Shown: positions 43,118-54,089 of the stretch, in pieces
How the letters are laid out: each line of letters begins with the position of its first letter
Position numbering within the stretch: the first letter of the stretch is position 1
Made by a program: the position numbers and the translations under genes
Source of the DNA: Pedinophyceae sp. YPF-701
Lineage: Eukaryota; Chlorophyta; Pedinophyceae
Direction of reading: 5' to 3'
Length of the DNA stretch: 64,000 nucleotides
NCBI GenBank assembly: GCA_916048055.1
Contig: CAJZHL010000030.1
Span: 1,168,796-1,232,795, forward strand
Notes under the pieces: generated by a model
Database searches by the model: none
What the model was told of the DNA's origin: nothing
Seen by the model: only the letters and a program-made list of their open reading frames with translations

Positions 43118-45315
43118 CCCCCGCTCGCCGTCGCGACGCCCCGCAGGCGATGACCGCGACGGCGCAAGCCCGCGGCCTGCGAAGCGACTCACCCGAGCAC
43201 GCACAGCACGGAGGGGCGCAGAAGCCGCGGATGCGCCGGCCGCGGCCCGCCGAGGCGACCCCGAGCCCTCGCCCTCCCCAGAAGCTCCGCGCCCGACGCT
43301 CCTCGACATCGTCGCGGTGCTCCCCGACGCCATTCTGGGCGCCATCCGCCCGACGCAGGCCCAGCTCAACGCCCAGGGCGCGAGCTGCCGCGAGCCAGAG
43401 AGCGTGCAAGTCCGCAACCTCCTCGCCTTCGCAGCGTGCTCCTCGGAGACCCTCGCGGTCCTGCTCACGCGCTATCCGTGCGCGGTGACCACCCGACCCA
43501 ACAGCGTGCTTCTCCGGCGCATGGCCGGCATGGCCACGGAGCTCGGACGCGTGCCGCGGCCCGTCGGACAGGTCCGGTGCTGCGGCGTCGGGGTCCGCCC
43601 GGACGGCGCCGCCAGCCTGCACCGCGCCGTCCAGGTGTCGCGCGACCGCAGCAGCGACGTCGTGGCGGCCCTCGCAGAGGCCACGCCGGGCGGCCGCGAC
43701 ACCGCGGCCGGCGTGGTCTGGATGGCGCCCGAGGCGGCCGACCACGTCGGCTTCCCGATCTTCGCCCGCGTGTCCCTCCCGGACCTGACGTCGCTCGACC
43801 TGACGCGCGCCGGGAGTCTCGACCTGTCGGCGTGCGGGGCGCGGCTGCCCGCGCTCAACACGGTGCTCATGCGCGAGGACGTCCAGAACGTGCGGCTCCC
43901 CGCAGAGCTCCCCGCGCTCAGCCAGGTGTCGTTCGGCAGGCGCGCGCCCAGCACGCTGTCGGCGCCGTTTGGGGGCATGTATGCGGATCGCAAGCCGCTG
44001 GCCGAGGGGTTCCTGCCGCCGAGCTCCGCGCGGAACGTGCGGCGCCTGGAGCTCACGAACCGCCGGTTCGAGGCCGTGCCGGCCGGGTGCGCGGAGCTGA
44101 CGCACCTGGTGATTGCGCGGGCCGCGGGGCTGCGGCCGGGGGCCGCGTGGCTGCCGCCGTGCTCGTCGGGGAAGCTCACGCACATCCTCGCGTCGGACAC
44201 GAACCTCGAGCGCATCCCGGAGGGCCTCACGCAGCTCAAGTACCTCAAGGTCGACTGGTGCCGGTGCGCAAACCCACAACCCCACACACACACATGATGA
44301 CGCAGCCAGACTGACTCGTTCGCCGCCGCTGGGCTCGCCGGCGACGCTCGACGCGGCAGCGGGCGCGTCGCGCGCGTCGCACCCTGCCTGCTGCGGCTCC
44401 AAGCGACGCCGGTGGTGCGCTGACGTCGCCGTGGTTCCTCCGGCGCTGCCGCGCAGAAACCTGAAGCCGGACTTCCTCCCGGAGTCCTCCGCGGGGAAGA
44501 TCGTCATGCTCTCCGCCGCGCACACCCCGTTCGTCAAGCTGCCCCCCAACATGCACGCTCTCACGGAGCTGTGCATCATCGAGACGCGCGCCGAGGTCCG
44601 CGCGACGCACTGGCTCCCGGCGACGTCCGCGACGCAGCTGCGCATCCTCCGCGCCGACGCCTGCGGCCTCGAGCGCCTCCCCGAGGGCTGCGCCGCGCTC
44701 GAGGAGCTCTCGGTGTCGTGCAACCCCGTGCGCCAGAACTGGCTCCCGGCGAGCAGCGCGGGGAAGCTGCGCATCCTGCGCGCGCGCGGGTGCCCGCAGC
44801 ACCCGCTCCCGGCCGCGCCGCACCTCGTAACGCACGAGGAGGGGCCTATCGGGCCGTTCCCGGGGGTGTTTTCCGGGGAGGGCCCCATCCCGGCGGGGGG
44901 TGCTGGCGGCGCGAACCCGTTCGGCCTCCCCGCGGGGCTCGCGAACTTCATCGCGATGGCGATCTTCGGCGAGCTGTTCGGAGGCCCGGGCGACGACGGC
45001 GACGGCGACGGCGCTGACGCTGACGCTGACGGCGACGGCGACGGCGACGGCCCTGGCGGGAACGGTCCCACGGCGGTGGAGGGTCCCCCGGGCACGCTGA
45101 CGATCGAGGTGCCTGGGATGCCGTTTCTGGTGTCGATCGGGGCGGCGCCGCCGGGGCTGGTCGGGATGCCCCCGCCCGCGTTCATGACGATTGGATACGG
45201 GTCGGATTCGGAGTCGGAGTCGGAGTCGTCGCTGATTGAGGAGCATCAGTTTGACGTGAATCATCCTTTTGCGCACGAGGAGGAGTACTACTCTTCGGAG
45301 GAGGAGTACTACTAA
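43118..45315 (+). CDS. leucine-rich-repeat protein with acidic Asp/Gly and Glu/Tyr C-terminus
   Basis: Exons ~43118-44263 and 44457-45315 join at donor TGCCG|GTGCGC to give VDWCR-NLKPDFLPESS. No in-frame ATG exists before the first LRR region, so the true start is in an upstream exon; the given start is an acceptor-like site (CACACAG). After a Pro/Arg/Ser-rich stretch, TLLDIVAVLPDAILGAI resembles an F-box-type helix only loosely. Degenerate repeats follow with the pattern WLP-x-SSAGKL-x-IL-x-A-x-x-x-x-LE-x-LPEGC-x-x-L-x-L (for example WLPPCSSGKLTHILAS, SSAGKLRILRARGC). The repeats should form a solenoid for protein binding. The C-terminal region is a low-complexity (Asp-Gly/Ala)n run coded by GAC repeats, then a SDSESESES acidic run, and ends EEEYYSSEEEYY from an 18-bp repeat. 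Function unknown. Confidence 0.6.
44990..45053 (+). repeat. GAC/GGC triplet microsatellite in the LRR coding region
   Basis: In-frame GACGGC/GCTGAC repeats code for an alternating Asp-Gly/Ala tract. Confidence 0.8.
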
Positions 45316-45602
45316 CAAGGGGGGACTATTGTAGATATGAGCGGGCGAGGGGGGGGGTTTCGAAGATAGCAGAGTGGGCATGGGAGAGGCTTAGTCTCGA
45401 CAGGTATGATTCATAGGGAGTGGTTCTTTTCCGGATGGACGGATCGTTCAGGGACGTACGAGGTGGCGGGGGGGGGGGGGGGTAGTAGCAACAGGGGGGG
45501 CCCCGCAACACCCCCCCCGCGCACAGAGGCGGTCAGACGGGGGGCAGATCGATCTATCACACGTGCGGGGCGCGGGACGGGGGCAATGGACCCGGCGCTT
45601 CG
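45316..45602. other. convergent spacer with a poly-G run
   Basis: 287 bp between the LRR and phosphatase stops. Includes a G-run of about 14 at 45468-45481 and a second G-run near 45495. Confidence 0.5.
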
Positions 45603-47199
45603 TTACAGGCCCCGTGTGATGTCGGCGATGGAGTCGAGCACGACGTCGGGGAGCTCGCTGTCAGACATGTGGCGCAAGTCCTCAGCACGCGTGACGCCAG
45701 TCAGAGTCAGGATGGTCCGGAGCCCGCCGTCCTTCCCGAGCGCGATATCGGTGTCCATGCGGTCGCCGACGATGCAGGCCTGCGAGGACACGACGCCACG
45801 GCATGTATATGCACGGCCAGGAGATGCAGCGTGGGCACACGCGCTGCGCGTGCGAATCGAGTCGTTACCGTGCACGCACGTTTGCTGGGTCGACGCCCAT
45901 CTGTCCGCACAGGAAGGGCAACAGCCACGGGCCGCCCTTGCCCACGATGTGCGCCGTGCGCCCCGACGCCACCTCGACCGCCGCGACGAGGCCGCCCGTA
46001 CCAGCCATCATGCGCTCGTCGTCGATGCGGTCGGCGGCGTCGCCGTTCGTGCCGACCAGGCGGACGGAAGGGTCGCTGCGCAGGTAGAGGTTGGCTGTGG
46101 CAATCTTCCGATACGTGAAGTGCGCGTCGTATCCGATGAGGACTGCGCGGACGGACGGGTCCAGGTCAAACGCGAGCATCTCCTCGACTGCACGAGAAGG
46201 AGCGATGGAGGGCGCACAAACACCAGCGGTGTGAAAGAACAATTAATAGATGAAGGATCGAAAGACGAGGTTCGCGGTCGCGACGGACCGTGCCCAGGGG
46301 CCCGCACGGGCGCCCGAGACCCCGTTGGCTGCTTCAGCACACCGCGAGGGCGTCCGACGGCCCACGCGCGACACAAATAGATGCGAGAGACGCAGCTCAC
46401 CCGACATGTCGGCCGGGTCCGACGCGGCGGCAACGCCGCCCACGAACGGGATCCCGTGGTGCTCCAGCTCCGTCTCGACGCCGCGGCCGCCGATCAGGTA
46501 CACGCGGCCGCCGTCGCGCGCCACCCCGACGCTGTCAAGATACGCCGCCGCCGCGTACGACGCCGGAACGACCTCCTCGGGCGCAACCTCCATGCCGAGC
46601 GACGCGAACTTCTCCGCGTACTGCCTGCACGCGGGAGAGGGCGCGAACGCCGCGGAATTCAGCGGCAGCACTTCGCAGTCGAGGATTTCCCATCTACGCA
46701 CTCTTGCAGGGGTTGCTCGCGGTGGTTGGGGCTGGAGAGGCGTGCTGTGGAGCGGCTGCGTGCGTCAGGGTAGCCCGGGGCTTCGGGTTGCTCTTGCGCA
46801 CCAGCGGCTCTTGGACGCGTTGTTTGTCACGAAAAGAAGCTGCTTGCCAGCGTCTCTCATCTTCCTGATTGCTTCCACGGCCCCCGGAATGACCTGGTCT
46901 CCGCGCCACAGGACCCCGTCGCAGTCAAGGATCACCGTCGAGCATCCCTGCAGCGGTACGTGCGTGTCGGAGTCCGCTACGCCGCGCGCACTGGCAGCGC
47001 AAAGCAGAGCAAGCCGACAGCGGGATGGCCTTGGGGTGAGGTGTCCGCAGGACCGCCTCGATGGCCGCCGCGACCGATCGAGAGCGCGCAGCGCCGGTCG
47101 GCGTAGCATATGCCGCGCTACCGTCTCTCGTGGACCACACGCGCAAGCCGCTGGCATCTGCGCGGAATGCGACGCATTGCGTGAACAAACGAAAGGCAT
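45603..47199 (-). CDS. HAD-superfamily phosphatase, phosphoglycolate/4-nitrophenyl phosphatase family
   Basis: Exons 46802-47199, 46401-46624, 45880-46187 and 45603-45779 join in phase to 368 residues. Motif I is LDCDGVLWRGD (nucleophile Asp and general acid Asp, ~92-94), motif II includes LLFVTNNASKSR, and motif IV is CIVGDRMDTDI, the HAD signature for Mg binding. Between them lies the C2-type cap, with KFASLGMEVAPEEV, YLIGGRG, IGYDAHFTY and GTNGDAADRIDDERMM, which is the order of eukaryotic phosphoglycolate phosphatase (PGP) and pyridoxal phosphatase. Plants and algae use plastid PGP to remove 2-phosphoglycolate in photorespiration; the basic Arg/Ser-rich first ~70 residues fit organelle targeting, so this role is likely but not proved. 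The start could be a later ATG in the same frame (residues 15 or 31). Confidence 0.85.
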
Positions 47200-48752
47200 G
47201 GGACCGCGTACGGCGTGTCGTATACGCGGTCAAGCGCAGGAAGTGGTCCAATGTGACTGTGAATCGCTCGTAGTGGCCGTACGCGGAGGCCACCCCTGGA
47301 ATGAGAACCTCCTCGCCGCTACCTGACTCCGGTGGCACGCGCCGCCCCCGACCGGCGCCCCCGCGCGTCCCCGCGCTCTCCCGTCCGCCGTCCCCCTCCT
47401 GCCTCGCACTGCGACCCGCGCCCGCCCCGCTTTCGCGCGCCCCCGGGCCCTCCCCGCGCCGTTCCGCGCGCCCTGCCCCCCGGTGCCCGCTGGCGGTTTC
47501 TCCTGCCGCGCGCGCGCCTGCGCCTCCCTCCCGCCCCGCGCCGCGCCCGACCGCCTCCTCCGCCCCCTGCCCGCCCGCCCGCCCTGCGCGCCCCCTCGGT
47601 CGCCCCCGGCGCCCCCTCGCCCCGTTTTCCTGCCTCCTCTGGGGCTCCTCGGACCGCCTCCGCCGCCCGTCCCCGCTTCCGCGCTCCGCGCCGCTCCCCG
47701 CGTTCCTTGCGCCGTCCTGCCCCTGCCGTTTTCGATCTCCCGCGCCCGCGGTCCCTCCTCTCGCGCCCGCGCGCCTCTCTTCCCGGGCCCCTACCGGGGA
47801 TCGTTTTTTTCGTGCACCGGCTCTCCCGGCGCCGCGCCGCGCGCGCCGGCCGGCCCTCCGCCTTCCACGTGCGCCGGTGCGCCCAGCGCGCCCGTCCGCG
47901 ACGTCCTTTCGGCCCAGGAATGTACGTGCGGCGCAACCTTCTCCCTGCTAGGCACGCTGTGATGGATGCCGTGGAAGTACCGCAAGTCGACATGAAGACG
48001 CACCCGAAGAGGTCACATCGCGCTCTAAAATACATGCCCCGTCATTTCGGCTCGTCATGCGCGATGGACCGGCCCTCGGCACCACCGCGACGCGCTCCTC
48101 AGGGCCTCCAGTGGTTGCCTCGTAAACCCGGCCCCTCCAAGCTCACAGCAGTGTGACGCGTGCTTCGACGCATGCCGAAGCCCCATACAGTGGTTTCCCG
48201 CCCGGGCTCGCGCTTCGTCTCTGTGCGCGCACCCCTACATGCGAGCCTTCCTGCACGGAAGGGCGGCGATTCTCTGTAACACACCACGTTACCACGAGCG
48301 CGACCACTCCGAGTCCCACCCTGCCTATGGACGGAGCGTTCCTCGGGCCGTGGCCGGCCCGTTGTCTCGATTTGACAGCTTGGAGTCACTCCGAGTGAGG
48401 CCGACAGCGGGGGCGGTCCGCGCCGTGTCAGACGCGCATGGGGGCGTCACTTGCGGCGCGAGAAGCCAGTCCGCTACATTCTCCGCGCGACAACGGTGAC
48501 ACTAGCGTCCAGACGCCCGCAGCGCTGCGTGAAACACGTCGCAAAGCTAGTCCGGGGCAACAAGGTGCCTGATTGCAGCCTGATAGCGGGCATCGCGGGG
48601 CTCCCCGGTGGCGGGCACAGTTCGAGAGCCGCTCGCTCGCTCCCGCAGAGCACTCGCGTCGGCGTTTCCGCCCGGCGCGCGGCCTGCCCGACGCGCGCAA
48701 GGGAACAGTATCCTTCAAGAGCCAATAGCGGGGCTGCAGGGCAGTCGATCCG
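47200..48752. promoter_or_regulatory. shared upstream region of two divergent genes, with a C-rich block
   Basis: Separates the starts of the phosphatase (-) and the SAP30BP-like gene (+). The block ~47330-47800 is strongly C-rich on the + strand with few A, which makes ORFs of Pro/Arg/Ala with no protein character. The rest is balanced in composition. No gene supported. Confidence 0.5.
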
Positions 48753-49721
48753 ATGTCGGGGGGACTCGGGGGACTCCTCGGTGACTACGGCACGGATTCC
48801 GACGAAGAACACGCCCAGGACCAGCAGGACACGCACCACCAGAGCCCCCCACCAGGCACGATCAATCAGTGCTCGCACGGCGTCCCCTGCCGCGCTGAAC
48901 CCCCCCCTGCGGCCCCAGCACAGAGACCACGTCCGAGGCTTTGTCACACGGAGCCGGGAGCCGCCTTTCGTGCTCCTGCAGGTCCCCAGCTGCCAGCCCC
49001 AAGCAACGCATCTTCTGCAAGGCCACCCGGGCCGTCAGCCCCCGGGCCAAGCGCGGTCCGAGAAGGCAGCGCCGCGTCGCCCGGTCCAGCGCCCGGCCCG
49101 CAGCTCCCCGCCGCGCCCGCGCGCCCGGACACCCCCCCGCACCCCCACACACTCCCCCCGGCCGCGGACCGCCACGGCGGCGCGCGCGGCCCCGACGACG
49201 ACGCCGACCCCGTCGCCATGCCCCTCCTCGACGCCGTCCTCCCGCAGCACGCCCCCGCCTGCAGCCCCGAGCTCGAGGAGCGCCTCGCGCGGCTCGTGAC
49301 AATATCGCGGGAGAGGGGCATCACCCTCGGGGAGCAGATGCGCGGGAAGCGCGAGGCGCGGAACCCGAACCTGATGTCGTCGCTCGTGGAGCGCGCCGGG
49401 CTGCTGGAGCGCGGGTCCGCGCTGCCGCACAGTGTGTTTGATCCGCTGCATCCGCGGGCAGAGGACTTTGTGGAGGCTCTGGCGAACGAGGCGGCGCAAA
49501 TGCGGGCGCAGAAGGAGCGGGAGCGGCGGGAGCGCGCTGCGCCGCAGTTCGTGAGCGGGGGGCTGCAGACGGACGTGACGGGGATGGGGGGTGTGGTGGG
49601 GGGGGTGAGCGGGGGCGTGGGGTCCGGGGCGATGCAGGCGGCGATCGCGGCGGCGCAGGCGAAGGCGCGGGAGGCGTCGATGAGCGGCGCGGAGAGGCTG
49701 AAGAAGGCGAGGCTCGGCTGA
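48753..49721 (+). CDS. SAP30BP: SAP30BP/HCNGP-like protein
   Basis: Read as a single exon this is 322 residues. The start MSGGLGGLLGDYGTDSDEE keeps the L-x-x-YGDDSDEE-type acidic opening of the family. The conserved HCNGP domain is in the C-terminal half: RNPNLMSSLVERAGLLERGS, then VFDPLHPRAEDFVEALANEA and KERERRER...FVSGG, equivalent to NP-x-x-x-x-KLIEY...IFDPHGWSEDSYYEALAK...EFVTG in human SAP30BP. The human protein works in pre-mRNA splicing and was found as a SAP30-binding transcription regulator in the nucleus. The Pro/Ala-rich middle lacks counterparts; nucleotides 48856-48981 look like a skipped in-phase GC-AG intron (CAG|GCACGA ... CTGCAG|GT), which would leave 280 residues. Confidence 0.75.
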   Translation: MSGGLGGLLGDYGTDSDEEHAQDQQDTHHQSPPPGTINQCSHGVPCRAEPPPAAPAQRPRPRLCHTEPGAAFRAPAGPQLPAPSNASSARPPGPSAPGPSAVREGSAASPGPAPGPQLPAAPARPDTPPHPHTLPPAADRHGGARGPDDDADPVAMPLLDAVLPQHAPACSPELEERLARLVTISRERGITLGEQMRGKREARNPNLMSSLVERAGLLERGSALPHSVFDPLHPRAEDFVEALANEAAQMRAQKERERRERAAPQFVSGGLQTDVTGMGGVVGGVSGGVGSGAMQAAIAAAQAKAREASMSGAERLKKARLG

Positions 49722-49972
49722 GCGGACGTGGCGACTGTCTCGGGCAACGTGCACGTGCGTGCGCAACGTGGGCGGGTCGCGTGTCGGCATCAAGCGTCAC
49801 ACGGCGCCGCGAGATGCGCTGCGGTATGGTCCGTCTTCGGCAAGCGCGCAAGGGCGCATGTGACCTGGTTCATCTACTTGCGCACCTCCGAATATACATT
49901 TCCTATGTTACGTGTCTTGCTAGTGCTATGCGAACGGCCCCGCGAACAGACGCCCCCCTGCGCCAGCAGCGG
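49722..49972. other. convergent spacer, SAP30BP-like to ASNSD1
   Basis: 251 bp with a short AT-rich stretch (GAATATACATTTCCTATG, ~49890-49907); nothing else seen. Confidence 0.4.
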
Positions 49973-51682
49973 TCACTCGCGGCCTCCCTCGGCCGGGAGG
50001 GACCCCGCGTGCAGTCGGTTCGCCCTCCGGTTGCTTCCAAAGTCCCTTCGGTTGGCGAGCTTGCCGATGCGCGAGCCGAACTGAATGGCGCGCTTCGCCC
50101 GTGCGGCCGCCCGCGGAAGCCCGAGGGAGCGCAGCGCCGCGCGCAGGGGCAGCTTGTCGCCCTCCCCCGGCGGCTTCGTCAGGTCTGCCAGCTCAGGCAG
50201 GGGGGTGTTCAGGGCCTGCAGGACCACGTCTTCGTCGAGGAAGGGGTGCCGCGCCTCGCGCGAGGTGTCGGCGACCAGCCGGTCGTCCCTGCCGCAGTTG
50301 CGGATCCACATTCGGCGAATGTCGACTCCAAGTTCGTCCGAGAGACCCTGCCACCCGCCCTCGCGGAACCGCGTCCTGTGGCGCCCGTAGCCCGCGAACA
50401 GCTCGTCGGCGCCGTGCCCGAGCAGCGCCACACGCGCGCCCGACGTGTACGCCGCCTCTCCCGCCCCGTCGCATCCCGCCGCCAGCCGCCCCTGCCCGCG
50501 CGCGGCCAGCCACAGCGCCACGCCGATGTTCGCGTCCATCACGGTATGCGCGGGCGCGAGCAGCGCCGCAAGGTGATCCCGCGCGTCGTCCGCGTCCTGC
50601 AGCGTCGCGTCCGCGAGAACGAGCCGCCACTGCCGCCTCGGAAACACCCCCCGCAACTCCCCCAGCGCGTCGAGCGCGGCCAAACGGTCCGGCGAGGCCC
50701 CGCCGTCGAAGCAGACATTGCACAGGTCGATCGGCTCGTGCTCCGGGAGCGCCAGCGCGGCCAGCGCGGCGATCAGCGTCGAATCCACGCCGCCGCTGAA
50801 CAGCACCAGCACGCGCGCCTCCGCGGCCCCGGACCGCCGCATCCGCGCCCCGAAGTCCGTCTGCATGCAGCGGACCTCGACCGCCTTCCGGAGCGCGCGG
50901 AGCACCGCGTCCGAGACGTCGCCCGCGGGGACGCCGTGGCGCGGGGACACCAGCGATGACGGGCGATCGAAAGCTGCGATGCGGGCCGGGACGGTCGACT
51001 CCCAGGGGTGTTCCTGCACGCGCACGTCCGTTGGATTGTCGAGGTCCATGCTGTAGAGGCCCGGCGGGAGCTCGACGGCGCGTCCGGACCCCCCCGGGGC
51101 AACCGACGTCAGGATCATCACTCCCCCCGTCTCGCGCTGCGGAGGCAGCAGGAGCAGGCTCCTGCGGCCGAGGACGTCGCGCCCGAACCACACGCGCCGC
51201 CGCGGCGCGTCCCAGAACACCACCGCCCACGGCCCGCGCAGGCCCGACATCAGCGCCGCCACTGAGTCAGTCTCTGCTGCCGCGGTCAGGTCGCGGAGGA
51301 GGACGTCCCCGTCGTTGCTCTGCGGGTCCGCGCGGGACAGTCCAGCGTAGACCTCGCCGTTGAAGAGCAGCGCTGCGCCGCGGGCGCCGCGCCGAATCGG
51401 AGAGGTGCGCGTCGTACCGCGGAGCTGGAGGAGCCAGGCCGTGGCGCTGGCCGAGATCGGCGGGCCGTCGGGCGAGGCGGGGGCGCAGGCGAAGGCGAGG
51501 GCTTCCTCGCCGTCGGGCCCGCGCCGGCGCATGAGCGCGCCCGTGCCATCGGAGCATGTGAGCTGCGGCAGTGCTGTGGTTGTGGGCCAGTCTGACTGCG
51601 ACGGGGCGTCCGAGCCGTCCGGCAGGATGCAGGCGGGAAAGTGACATGCGAAAGGCCCGATCGCGAGGTAGATTCCGCACAT
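49973..51682 (-). CDS. ASNSD1: asparagine synthetase domain-containing protein 1
   Basis: A single exon of 569 residues. The start MCGIYLAIG puts the catalytic Cys right after Met, as in class II glutamine amidotransferases (N-terminal Ntn hydrolase domain, ~1-235, with RRRGPDG and FNGEVYAG). The second domain is an asparagine-synthetase-type ATP pyrophosphatase: PP-loop LFSGGVDSTLIAA (~294-306) and GHGADELFAGYGRH (~421-434). Spacing and length fit ASNSD1 (human ~643), a conserved paralog of asparagine synthetase whose own reaction is not established. Genes on both sides are transcribed away from its ends: convergent downstream, divergent upstream. No introns, unlike nearly all neighbours. 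Confidence 0.9.
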   Translation of the reverse strand: MCGIYLAIGPFACHFPACILPDGSDAPSQSDWPTTTALPQLTCSDGTGALMRRRGPDGEEALAFACAPASPDGPPISASATAWLLQLRGTTRTSPIRRGARGAALLFNGEVYAGLSRADPQSNDGDVLLRDLTAAAETDSVAALMSGLRGPWAVVFWDAPRRRVWFGRDVLGRRSLLLLPPQRETGGVMILTSVAPGGSGRAVELPPGLYSMDLDNPTDVRVQEHPWESTVPARIAAFDRPSSLVSPRHGVPAGDVSDAVLRALRKAVEVRCMQTDFGARMRRSGAAEARVLVLFSGGVDSTLIAALAALALPEHEPIDLCNVCFDGGASPDRLAALDALGELRGVFPRRQWRLVLADATLQDADDARDHLAALLAPAHTVMDANIGVALWLAARGQGRLAAGCDGAGEAAYTSGARVALLGHGADELFAGYGRHRTRFREGGWQGLSDELGVDIRRMWIRNCGRDDRLVADTSREARHPFLDEDVVLQALNTPLPELADLTKPPGEGDKLPLRAALRSLGLPRAAARAKRAIQFGSRIGKLANRRDFGSNRRANRLHAGSLPAEGGRE

Positions 51683-52260
51683 ACTGCGTGCTTGCCCGCA
51701 CGCGGGCGTGGGACGCGCAACTAGAGCGCTGGCAGCCCCGGCCGCTTCGTGCTGCGCGTCACGCAGCCGCCGGAGCACGGACCACGCTGGTTCACGGCGC
51801 GCGGTGGCATTTTCACGCGCGGAGAGCGCGTGGAGGTCGCTCTGCTGCCGTGCGGGGTCACGCGGTGCGCTGCCGCAGCCGACCCGCGCAGGGCCCGTAA
51901 TCGCCTCGGGCGCAGCAGCGCAGGCGCTGAGCTCGATGCCCGGCCCGTGGGCTGCGCTCTCGCGCGTGCAAACCGCGGGCCACGCCCTTGGCTGCGTGCT
52001 GAACCCCAGTTGAGGTGTTTTGATGACCGAGGGGGGGAGGTGGGGGCCAAGGGCGGCGACAGGGGCTCCCGCGCGGCTCCGATGCCGCCGAGGCGGGCCG
52101 TGCGGCGCCAGTGACGCGACCGGGCTCAACTTCGCGCAGCCAGCGCTTGAGTTCCGGGTCTTCTCGACCCGCACGTAGTCTCTGAAAAGGGTCTGTGCGT
52201 CCATCGTTCGAAAGCCGGCCCTGAACCGGGGTTTCGGAGCCCGCCGGTCGGCGCACTAGG
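51683..52260. promoter_or_regulatory. shared upstream region of ASNSD1 (-) and YIF1 (+)
   Basis: 578 bp between start codons. The ASNSD1 frame stays open upstream to ~52204 without another ATG of note, so it is treated as 5' UTR. No promoter element recognised. Confidence 0.4.
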
Positions 52261-54089
52261 ATGTCTGGCGGCGCACCGGGGTCCTTCGGCCCCAGCTGGG
52301 CCGACCAGGCCCCCCGGGGACCGTCCGGAGCGATGCCAGCACCCTCGACAACCGGGTACCCCCCCGCGCACTCGAGTCAGGGACAGGTACGCCCGCGCGC
52401 ACGCCGCGACCAGCCCCTCGTGCTCCCGTTTGCGCCGTTCGTCCGGTCCGTGGGCCGTGTGCCCCTTCCGCGCGCTCCAGCGGACGGGAGCTACCGGTGC
52501 ACACTCTGACGCCGCCTGCGACGCCGGAAAGCCGTCCGAGCCGTTGCTCCCCCGCCCACGACCTCCCTCGTTCGCCATTCTGTCCGCACCCCCGCGGCTG
52601 TCCGCTAAAGCGCGCTCTAAGGCGCGCTGTGGCCGCCCGCGGTTCGTCTGCTCTTGCGTGCCCCAACGCGCTGCCTCACGCCCGCGTGCGCGCTCCGCAG
52701 CCCGTTTACGGACAGCCAGGGCACGGGGGGATGCCGGAGCAGCAGCCCGCGCCAAGCATGGGCTTCGGCGGCCCGCCTGGCGGCTACGGCGGCCCGCAGG
52801 GCCCCCCTGCTTCGACGGGGCCGACCATTCCGGACCCGACGGGCGGCGCGGCTGGTGCGTTCCCGCCCTGAACGCCCCCCACGGGCCCTCACCAGCTCTC
52901 AATCTCCACGTTCGTCGCGTTTCCGCCGCCGCAACCCTCGCCCCGCGCTCGCACGCGGCGCGCCAATGCCGTACGTTCGCGCTCCGGGCTCTGCAGGGGT
53001 CCTGGCGGGGGTGTACGGCTCGCAGTTCCTCAACCGCGGGCAGCAGCTCGTGCAGGGCGGCGTCGGGTACTTCTCCGGCGACATCTTCCTCTCGCTCTTC
53101 GCCGTCGACCACCGCTACTGTCGAAACAAACTCAAGGTCCTGCTGTGGCCGTTCGGGGCCAACCTGCACCGCAAACACGAGCAGGTCGCGGTCCAGGGCG
53201 GCCCGCGCTTCCGCGCCCCGCGGCACGACGTCGCGGCGCCGGATCTGTACATTCCGCTGTGCGCGGTGGCGACGTACGTGGTGCTGTGCTCGCTTGCGAG
53301 CGAGGCGCGGCACGGGTTCTCGACGGACGTGGTGTTCCTGCGGACGTCGCGCGCGGCGCTCGCGTGGGCCTTCCTCGCCGCGGTGTACCGCGCCGTGGTC
53401 TATTTAGGGCACGGCAGGTCGGCAGGGCCCTCGCATGCCGGCAACATGCAGACGCACGGAACGACGGTGCCGCTGATGGAGCTCGTGGCGTACGCGGGGT
53501 ACCTCTTCGTGCTCCTCGACGTGGCCATCGCCGTCGGGCTGCTCCTCGCCTGGCCGGCGGCGTACTGGGCGGCTCTGTGTTACGGCACGGCGTGCCTGGT
53601 CGTCTTCCACAAGAACGTGCTGCAGAACCTCCGGATCGACATGCACAGCGTGGGCTCGCAGGTGCGCGTCTGCGCGCGACCGCTCGCGCCCGCCGCGGCA
53701 CGAGAACTGTCCGCGGTGGTGCGCGCGCGTTTGTTTGTTTCTCCGACAGGCGCTCGACGTCGGGACCGCCTGGCCCGTGTGGCTGGCTCGCTCTGGTGCG
53801 GGCCAGGCGGGGCGCTGCGAGGGTCGTCGCGCTCGGCGTCTGATTCCGTCAGCGAGGGACGCAACAACAACAACAAGAAGTGTTCAGTGTCTCTTGTTTT
53901 GTGTGGTGCTGCGTGCAGGGTCAGAACTACGCCATGTTCGGGCTGCTCATCATGCAGCTCCCGGTGATGTGGCTCCTCGGCATCGCCCCGGCCAAGGTTG
54001 CGGAGGCAGCGGCGACAGTGGCGTCCAAGGCGGCAGCGGGCGCGGGATCGCTCGGCGTGATGGACGGTGCCGGGGGCGGGGCGTCGTGA
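52261..54089 (+). CDS. YIF1: YIF1 (Yip1-interacting factor), ER-Golgi membrane protein
   Basis: Exons 52261-52386, 52701-52854, 52997-53661 and 53919-54089 join in phase to 371 residues. The N-terminal ~90 residues are cytosolic, Gly/Pro/Gln-rich (MSGGAPGSFGPSW ... GFGGPPGGYGGP). The conserved core starts GVYGSQFLNRGQQLVQGGVG, then LLWPFG...HDVAAPDLYIPLCAVATYV, which corresponds to the [20 protein letters not shown] block of animal YIF1. Five hydrophobic segments follow, ending NYAMFGLLIMQLPVMWLLG. YIF1 forms a complex with YIP1 at the ER-Golgi interface in COPII vesicle traffic. The Ala/Gly-rich C-terminal tail is not conserved. Donors are GTACGC, GTGCGT and GTGCGC. Confidence 0.9.

Noticed and set aside
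47301-48156. ORFs of 160-270 aa in the C-rich block
   Set aside because: Simple Pro/Arg/Ala/Ser composition caused by C-richness, no start context and no homology signal on either strand.
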